In this document: piece by piece, positions 13,188 through 18,100 of the stretch | How the letters are laid out: each line of letters begins with the position of its first letter | How positions within the stretch are numbered: the first letter of the stretch is position 1 | Assembly: GCA_026398835.1 (NCBI GenBank) | Contig: JAPLSD010000717.1 | Location: 1 to 18,100, forward strand | DNA: 18,100 nucleotides | Source of the DNA: Pseudomonas sp. | GTDB lineage: Bacteria > Pseudomonadota > Gammaproteobacteria > Pseudomonadales > Pseudomonadaceae | Direction: 5' to 3' | The notes under the pieces: model-generated | The model's database searches: none | What the model saw: only the letters and a program-made list of their open reading frames with translations | Told to the model about the DNA's origin: nothing | Program-made: the position numbers and the translations under genes

Positions 13188-14315
13188 ATGGTAGTCAAGG
13201 TCCTGGTGGTGGATGATTCAGGTTTTTTCCGCCGCCGCGTCTCGGAAATTCTTTCAGCGGATTCGAATATCCAGGTCGTCGGTACAGCGACCAACGGTAA
13301 AGAGGCGATCGATCAGGCGCTGGCCCTCAAGCCAGACGTGATCACCATGGACTACGAGATGCCGATGATGGATGGCATCACGGCGGTGCGGCACATCATG
13401 CAGCGCTGTCCGACTCCGGTATTGATGTTCTCCTCGCTGACCCATGAAGGCGCCCGGGTAACCCTCGATGCGCTGGATGCCGGCGCGGTGGACTTCCTGC
13501 CGAAGAATTTCGAAGACATCTCGCGCAACCCCGAGAAGGTCAAGCAACTGTTGTGCGAGAAGGTTCATTCCATTTCACGCAGTAACCGTCGTTTCAGTGC
13601 TTACAGTGCCCCGGCGCCGCAGCCTGTCGCTGCGCCCGCACCAGCACCCGCAGTCAGCAGTTTCGGCAGCAATGCGCCTGCACGTCCGGCTCCGGTACCG
13701 ATTCCTGCCCGTACGCAGGCTTCCAGCCCAAGCTCGCCAGCACCGAAACGCAAAGCCTACAAGCTGGTCGCCATCGGCACGTCTACGGGCGGTCCGGTCG
13801 CGTTGCAGCGCGTGCTGACTCAGTTGCCGGCCAATTTCCCGGCGCCGATCGTGCTGATACAGCACATGCCGGCGGCCTTCACTAAGGCGTTTGCCGAGCG
13901 TCTGGACAAGCTGTGCCGCATCAGCGTCAAGGAAGCCGAGGACGGCGATATCCTGCGTCCAGGTCTGGCCCTGCTGGCGCCAGGTGGCAAGCAAATGATG
14001 ATCGATGGCCGTGGCACGGTGAAAATTCTCCCGGGCGACGAGCGTCTGAACTACAAGCCGAGCGTGGACATCACCTTCGGTTCGGCCGCCAAATCCTACG
14101 GTGACAAAGTTCTGGCGGTGGTGCTCACTGGCATGGGCGCTGACGGTCGCGAAGGCGCGCGTCTGCTCAAGCAGGGCGGCAGTGCGATCTGGGCCCAGGA
14201 CGAGGCAAGCTGCGTGATCTACGGCATGCCGATGGCCATCGTCAAAGCTGACCTGGCGGATGCCGTGTACGGCCTGGACGAGATTGGCAAGCATCTGGTC
14301 GAGGCGTGTATCTGA
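13188..14315 (+). CDS. cheB: CheB, receptor methylesterase/deamidase response regulator
   Basis: Removes methyl groups from chemoreceptors for adaptation when phosphorylated by CheA. The product has 375 residues from the ATG at 13188 ([14 protein letters not shown]), with ACGGAG five bases upstream; longer in-frame readings begin inside cheA. The receiver domain has D9-D10, the phosphorylation site D55 (TMDYEMP) and K106 in LPKNF. A Pro/Ala/Ser-rich linker runs over about 140-187, then the esterase domain follows with S199 (GTSTGGP), H226 (IQHMP) and D319 (GMGADG) as catalytic triad. Its partner methyltransferase gene cheR is not in this window. The stop overlaps the motC ATG as TGATG. Confidence 0.97.
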   Translation: MVVKVLVVDDSGFFRRRVSEILSADSNIQVVGTATNGKEAIDQALALKPDVITMDYEMPMMDGITAVRHIMQRCPTPVLMFSSLTHEGARVTLDALDAGAVDFLPKNFEDISRNPEKVKQLLCEKVHSISRSNRRFSAYSAPAPQPVAAPAPAPAVSSFGSNAPARPAPVPIPARTQASSPSSPAPKRKAYKLVAIGTSTGGPVALQRVLTQLPANFPAPIVLIQHMPAAFTKAFAERLDKLCRISVKEAEDGDILRPGLALLAPGGKQMMIDGRGTVKILPGDERLNYKPSVDITFGSAAKSYGDKVLAVVLTGMGADGREGARLLKQGGSAIWAQDEASCVIYGMPMAIVKADLADAVYGLDEIGKHLVEACI

Positions 14316-15055
14316 TGGATGTTTTAAGCCTTATCGGGATCATCATGGCGTTTGTTGCCATCATTGGTGGTAACTACCTGGAGGGTGGTCATCTCGCCGC
14401 ACTGGCCAACGGTCCGGCGGCGCTGATTGTGTTGGGCGGTACCGTCGGCGCTGCGTTGCTGCAGTCGCCAATGAGCGCCTTCAAGCGCGCCATGCAGATC
14501 CTTGGCTGGATTCTGTTTCCGCCCCGTGTCGATCTGGCCGGTGGCATCGATCGTGTGGTGAATTGGAGCCTGACTGCCCGCAAGGAAGGTTTGCTGGGGC
14601 TTGAAGGCGTGGCCGATGCCGAGCCCGACAGCTATTCGCGCAAAGGCCTGCAACTGCTGGTCGACGGCGCCGAACCGGAATCGATCCGCAGCATTCTTGA
14701 GGTGGACTTCTATACCCAGGAAAGCCGCGACGTCGACGCCGCCAAAGTCTTTGAAAGCATGGGCGGTTATGCGCCGACCATCGGCATCATCGGTGCGGTC
14801 ATGGGCCTGATCCATGTCATGGGCAACCTGGGCGACCCTTCGCAACTGGGCAGCGGGATCGCCGTGGCCTTCGTCGCGACCATCTACGGTGTTGCCAGCG
14901 CCAACCTGGTGCTGTTGCCGATTGCCAGCAAACTCAAGTCGATCGCCATGCGCCAGTCGCGTTATCGCGAAATGTTGCTCGAAGGCATTCTGTCGATTGC
15001 CGAAGGTGAGAACCCTCGTTCCATTGAGTTGAAGCTTCAGGGCTTCATGGACTAA
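14315..15055 (+). CDS. motC: MotC, MotA-like stator subunit
   Basis: Proton-channel stator subunit that pairs with MotD; Pseudomonas carries this second stator set besides MotAB. The product has 246 residues from the ATG at 14315 ([19 protein letters not shown]), which shares a base with the cheB stop; the GTG at 14306 is a less likely start. Membrane segments are seen near residues 3-20, 32-50 and 150-170 (PTIGIIGAVMGLIHVM), plus about 177-200. The cytoplasmic loop between segments 2 and 3 carries the charged residues expected to face the rotor. motD follows after 11 bases. Confidence 0.96.
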   Translation: MDVLSLIGIIMAFVAIIGGNYLEGGHLAALANGPAALIVLGGTVGAALLQSPMSAFKRAMQILGWILFPPRVDLAGGIDRVVNWSLTARKEGLLGLEGVADAEPDSYSRKGLQLLVDGAEPESIRSILEVDFYTQESRDVDAAKVFESMGGYAPTIGIIGAVMGLIHVMGNLGDPSQLGSGIAVAFVATIYGVASANLVLLPIASKLKSIAMRQSRYREMLLEGILSIAEGENPRSIELKLQGFMD

Positions 15056-15066
15056 TGGAGTAGCCC

Positions 15067-15954
15067 ATGGCTCGTCGTCGCCAACCTGAAGAACACGTCA
15101 ACCACGAACGGTGGCTGGTGTCTTACGCCGACTTCATCACGCTGCTGTTCGCGTTTTTTGTGGTGATGTATTCGATCTCGTCGATCAATGAAGGCAAATA
15201 CAAAGAGATTTCCCAGGCCCTGATCGGCGTGTTCAACGACCCGGAGCGCATCCTCAAGCCGATTCCCGTCGGTGAGGAGCGTCCGAAGACCGTCACGCCA
15301 GCCAAGCCCTTGGTCAAGGACAGCGAGCAGATTGACGCAGGCATTGCTCAGGCGAGTAACGACCCGCTGAAGTCCATTGCCGATGACATCAGCGCCGCGT
15401 TCGGCGACCTGATCAGTTCCAATCAGATGACTGTTCGCGGTAACGAGTTGTGGGTCGAAATCGAATTGAACTCCAGTCTGCTGTTCGGTAGCGGTGACGC
15501 CATGCCCAGCGATATCGCGTTCAATATCATCGATAAAGTGGCGAAGATTCTGAAACCCTTCGACAACCCGGTTCACGTCGAAGGGTTTACCGACGATCAG
15601 CCGATCCGCACTTCGCAATACCCGACCAACTGGGAGCTGTCGTCAGCCCGCTCGGCCAGTATTGTGCGCATGCTCGCGATGGAAGGTGTGAACCCAGGCC
15701 GTTTGGCCTCGGTCGGTTATGGCGAATTTCAGCCGGTGGCCAATAACGCGACCGTCGAAGGTCGTGCGCGCAATCGCCGCGTGGTGCTGGTGGTGTCGCG
15801 CAACCTTGATGTGCGCCGTAGCCTGACCGGCACCGGAACGGCTAATGCCAAACCCGATGCCGCATTGAAGCGTGCTGGCACACAAACTGCACCGACGCCT
15901 GTAAAGACGCCGGGACGAGAGCGCGCCGTCAATTCTCCGTCGCCCGCCCTATAA
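15067..15954 (+). CDS. motD: MotD, MotB-like stator subunit
   Basis: Peptidoglycan-anchored stator subunit that conducts protons with MotC. The product has 295 residues from the ATG at 15067, with GGAG 8 bases upstream. The single membrane segment begins WLVSYADFITLLFAFFVVMY, and D22 corresponds to the proton-binding D32 of E. coli MotB. A plug/linker region follows. The OmpA-like domain (about 135-240) includes VEGFTDDQPI and NWELSSARSASIVRML, which bind peptidoglycan. The C-terminal 45 residues are Ala/Thr/Pro-rich and poorly conserved. It is translated right after motC. Confidence 0.96.
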   Translation: MARRRQPEEHVNHERWLVSYADFITLLFAFFVVMYSISSINEGKYKEISQALIGVFNDPERILKPIPVGEERPKTVTPAKPLVKDSEQIDAGIAQASNDPLKSIADDISAAFGDLISSNQMTVRGNELWVEIELNSSLLFGSGDAMPSDIAFNIIDKVAKILKPFDNPVHVEGFTDDQPIRTSQYPTNWELSSARSASIVRMLAMEGVNPGRLASVGYGEFQPVANNATVEGRARNRRVVLVVSRNLDVRRSLTGTGTANAKPDAALKRAGTQTAPTPVKTPGRERAVNSPSPAL

Positions 15955-15969
15955 CTTAGTGCTATTTCT

Positions 15970-15989
15970 CGGTTGAGCCTGCTCGACCG
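15970..15989 (+). promoter_or_regulatory. Hairpin touching the parC ribosome binding site
   Basis: CGGTTGAG-CCTG-CTCGACCG (8 bp with one G-U pair in RNA) ends at the first base of the GGGAGGA ribosome binding site of parC. It could tune translation of parC relative to motD. No T run follows, so it is not a terminator. Confidence 0.35.
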
Positions 15990-16004
15990 GGAGGAACAAT
16001 CTGA

Positions 16005-16793
16005 ATGAGAGTCTGGGCAGTCGCCAATCAAAAGGGTGGTGTTGGTAAAACCACTACGTCCATCGCTTTAGCCGGTTTACTGGCTGAGGCGGGCAAGCGC
16101 GTGGTTGTGGTCGATCTCGACCCCCACGGCTCGATGACCAGTTACTTCGGCTACGACCCCGACAACCTGGAGCACAGCAGCTACGACCTGTTCCTGCACA
16201 AGGGCAGCGTGCCGACGGGGTTGCCCGGTCAATTGCTGCTGCCTACCAGTGACGAACGTATTTCCCTGCTGCCTTCCAGCACCGCGCTGGCCACCCTTGA
16301 GCGTCAGTCGCCAGGACAGAGCGGCCTGGGCCTGGTGATCGCCAAGAGCCTTGCGCAGTTGTGGCAGGATTTTGATTACGCGGTGATCGACAGTCCGCCG
16401 TTGCTCGGCGTGCTGATGGTCAATGCCTTGGCGGCCAGCCAGCAGTTGGTCATCCCGGTGCAGACCGAGCACCTGGCGGTCAAAGGCTTGGAGCGCATGG
16501 TCAACACCCTGGCGATGATCAACCGTTCGCGTAAGCAAGCATTGCCATTCAGCATCGTACCGACCTTGTTCGACCGCCGGACCCAGGCTTCCCTGGGCAC
16601 ATTGCGGGTATTGCGCGACATGTACCCCGAGGACATCTGGCAAGGCTACATTCCGGTCGATACGCGCTTGCGCGATGCCAGTCGGGCAGGGCTGACGCCT
16701 TCTCAGTTCGACGGCAAAAGTCGCGGGGTTCTGGCCTATCGGGCGTTGCTCAAACACCTGCTTTCCCAGCAACTCGTTCCGCAGGTGGCTTGA
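16005..16793 (+). CDS. parC: ParC, ParA-like ATPase placing chemotaxis arrays at the pole
   Basis: ParA-family ATPase found in polar-flagellated bacteria inside the chemotaxis operon; in Vibrio ParC recruits chemotaxis arrays to the cell pole. The product has 262 residues from the ATG at 16005 (MRVWAVANQKGGVGKTTTS), with GGAGGA upstream. The deviant Walker A is KGGVGKTTT at 10-18. VVVVDLDPHGSMT is the next motif (residues about 33-45), and the YAVIDSPP strand is the Walker B-like site. It differs from FleN in the same window by lacking the MinD-type features and by having a plasmid-ParA-like DLDP motif. Its partner gene parP lies 33 bases downstream. Confidence 0.93.
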   Translation: MRVWAVANQKGGVGKTTTSIALAGLLAEAGKRVVVVDLDPHGSMTSYFGYDPDNLEHSSYDLFLHKGSVPTGLPGQLLLPTSDERISLLPSSTALATLERQSPGQSGLGLVIAKSLAQLWQDFDYAVIDSPPLLGVLMVNALAASQQLVIPVQTEHLAVKGLERMVNTLAMINRSRKQALPFSIVPTLFDRRTQASLGTLRVLRDMYPEDIWQGYIPVDTRLRDASRAGLTPSQFDGKSRGVLAYRALLKHLLSQQLVPQVA

Positions 16794-16826
16794 GATGACG
16801 CTTATTTCTGCGGGGAGAGTGTTCCA

Positions 16827-17575
16827 ATGAACCGGCCGGTAAAAATCACTTCTCGCCCGCAACTGGCGCTGCAGTCTTATCTGAGCGCGTTGTTGCAGGA
16901 GGCGACCGAAGAGCTTGAGCTAATACCCCAAGCGCTGCCTGAGGTCGTGGACCTGCTGGACACGCTCCTGCACCGATTCTCGCACAGGTGGAACCGGTCG
17001 CACCCATGCTGCAAGCTTTGGTCACGCCGGTGGTCGAAGTCCATCTGCCGCCAAGCAATACACCTGCGCCAGTGGAAAGCGATGGCCGCCCTTCATGGGC
17101 TGCAGAGCCATTCGAGTGCCTGCTGTTCGATGTGGCCGGTCTGACGCTGGCGGTGCCGTTGGTGTGTCTGGGCTCGATCTATTCCCTGGCCGGTCACGAG
17201 CTGACGCCGCTGTTCGGTCAGCCGGAGTGGTTTCTCGGGATTCTGCCGAGCCAGGCCGGCAACCTGAAGGTGCTGGATACTGCGCGCTGGGTCATGCCAG
17301 ATCGTTACCGCGATGATTTCCGTCAGGGTCTGCAATACGTGATCTCGGTTCAGGGCTATGAATGGGGGCTGGCGGTGCATCAGGTCAGCCGTTCCTTGCG
17401 CCTGGACCCGAACGAAATCAAATGGCGCACTCACCGTGGTCAACGTCCGTGGCTGGCCGGCACGGTGATTGAACACATGTGCGCGCTGCTGGATGTGTCC
17501 GAGCTGGCTGAGCTGATTGCCAGCGGTGGGGCGAAGCAGATGCTCAGCAGCAAGCCGACCAACAAACCTGCATAA
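16827..17575 (+). pseudogene. parP: ParP, CheW-domain array protein, split by a frameshift
   Basis: ParP carries a CheW-like array-integration domain and links ParC to CheA and receptors. The N-terminal part is read from the ATG at 16827 (MNRPVKITSRPQLALQSYLSALLQEA to PEVVDLLDTL). The rest (APILAQVEPVAPML and the domain FECLLFDVAGLTLAVP to ALLDVSELAELI) is in another frame. That frame is closed by a TGA at 16940, so the switch lies between about 16943 and 16987. One extra base in CTCCTGCACC (16965-16974), for example CTCCCTGCACC, rejoins the frames as DTLPAPILAQ and gives 249 residues. I infer a one-base deletion, real or a sequencing error. The CheW-like part could still be translated from GTG 16988 or ATG 17006. 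The break falls in a variable linker. Confidence 0.8.
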
Positions 17576-17618
17576 CAAACAATAGGCGGCGCCTTGGGTG
17601 CGGCCAGACAGAACACAC

Positions 17619-17638
17619 ACCGTTTTCAACGGTTTTTT
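17619..17638 (+). terminator. Rho-independent terminator or attenuator before cheW
   Basis: ACCGTT-TTC-AACGGT is a 6-bp stem followed by five more T after the final T of the arm. It lies 43 bases after the parP stop and ends only 14 bases before the cheW ATG, leaving no room for a promoter. If active it would reduce cheW expression relative to upstream genes rather than end the operon. Confidence 0.55.
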
Positions 17639-17652
17639 GAGGGGTCAGGGGT

Positions 17653-18100
17653 ATGAATAAGTCGTCGTCTCTACAGAGTTCCGAAGATCCGATCCTGCAA
17701 TGGGTAACCTTCAAACTGGACAATGAAACCTACGGCATCAATGTGATGCGCGTTCAGGAAGTCCTGCGTTACACCGAAATCGCCCCTGTGCCAGGTGCAC
17801 CAAGCTACGTGCTGGGCATCATTAACTTGCGCGGCAATGTGGTCACCGTGATCGACACCCGTCAGCGCTTTGGCCTGATGAACGCCGAGATCAGCGATAA
17901 CACCCGTATCGTGATCATCGAAGCCGACAAGCAAGTGGTCGGGATCATGGTCGACAGCGTGGCCGAAGTGGTTTACCTGCGTCAGTCGGAAATCGTAACC
18001 GCGCCTAACGTCGGTAACGAAGAGTCTGCCAAGTTCATCCAGGGCGTGTGCAACAAGAACAATGAGCTGCTGATTCTGGTCGAGCTGGACAAGATGATGA
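17653..18100 (+). CDS. cheW: CheW, receptor-CheA coupling protein (3' end outside window)
   Basis: Adaptor that joins chemoreceptors to CheA in the array. The reading frame opens at the ATG at 17653 (MNKSSSLQSSEDPILQWVTF) with GGGG just upstream. It stays open to the right edge for 149 codons. It contains the family signatures NETYGINVMRVQEVLRYTEIAPVPGAP, YVLGIINLRGNVVTVIDTR and ESAKFIQGVCNKNNELLILVELDKMM. P. aeruginosa CheW has about 159 residues, so only about ten residues lie beyond the window. It is the canonical CheW, distinct from the CheW-like domain of parP just upstream. Confidence 0.96.
   Translation, partial: MNKSSSLQSSEDPILQWVTFKLDNETYGINVMRVQEVLRYTEIAPVPGAPSYVLGIINLRGNVVTVIDTRQRFGLMNAEISDNTRIVIIEADKQVVGIMVDSVAEVVYLRQSEIVTAPNVGNEESAKFIQGVCNKNNELLILVELDKMM

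Overview
The window is a stretch of the polar flagellar and chemotaxis cluster of a Pseudomonas, most likely the P. fluorescens group. The gene order (flhB, flhA, flhF, fleN, fliA, cheY, cheZ, cheA, cheB, motC, motD, parC, parP, cheW), the protein sequences and the fluorescent-Pseudomonas REP repeats all point there. The backbone genes are on the + strand, tightly packed and GC-rich.

Layout. Positions 1-661 hold the 3' part of flhB. Positions 662-4300 hold an accessory island between flhB and flhA, with every gene on the - strand. It contains a damaged higBA toxin-antitoxin pair (753-1401), a C-terminally truncated Y1/HUH (REP-type) transposase (1428-1856) and an orphan Rhs-core gene with an AT-rich, unrecognised C-terminal domain (2076-3155). 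It also has a small DUF6124-like gene (3531-3800) behind an elaborately structured 5' leader. Two displaced pieces of the flhB 3' end (1930-1979 and 3340-3379) lie inside the island. They differ from the resident flhB only by synonymous changes inside codons, plus one indel. This marks the flhB 3' end as a repeated insertion or recombination site. Two REP doublets (3380-3482 and 4137-4240) flank the small gene.

A sigma-54-type promoter at 4295-4311 lies just before flhA, so the flhA-flhF-fleN-fliA block can be transcribed independently of the island. FlhA is the export gate, FlhF and FleN set flagellar position and number, and FliA is the sigma-28 factor. cheY-cheZ-cheA-cheB form the core signalling set. 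motC-motD encode the second stator pair. parC-parP place the arrays at the pole, and cheW couples receptors to CheA; its last codons lie beyond the window. cheR is not in this window.

Most notable points: (i) the leader RNA of the small gene, where a hairpin loop is perfectly complementary to its Shine-Dalgarno region and three copies of one arm allow mutually exclusive stems; (ii) the synonymous flhB fragments; (iii) the orphan Rhs tip domain with no visible immunity gene; (iv) a probable one-base deletion breaking parP; (v) a fourfold repeat in CheA that resembles the CheY-docking tail of CheZ; (vi) a one-base deletion in higB and a likely in-frame deletion in higA.
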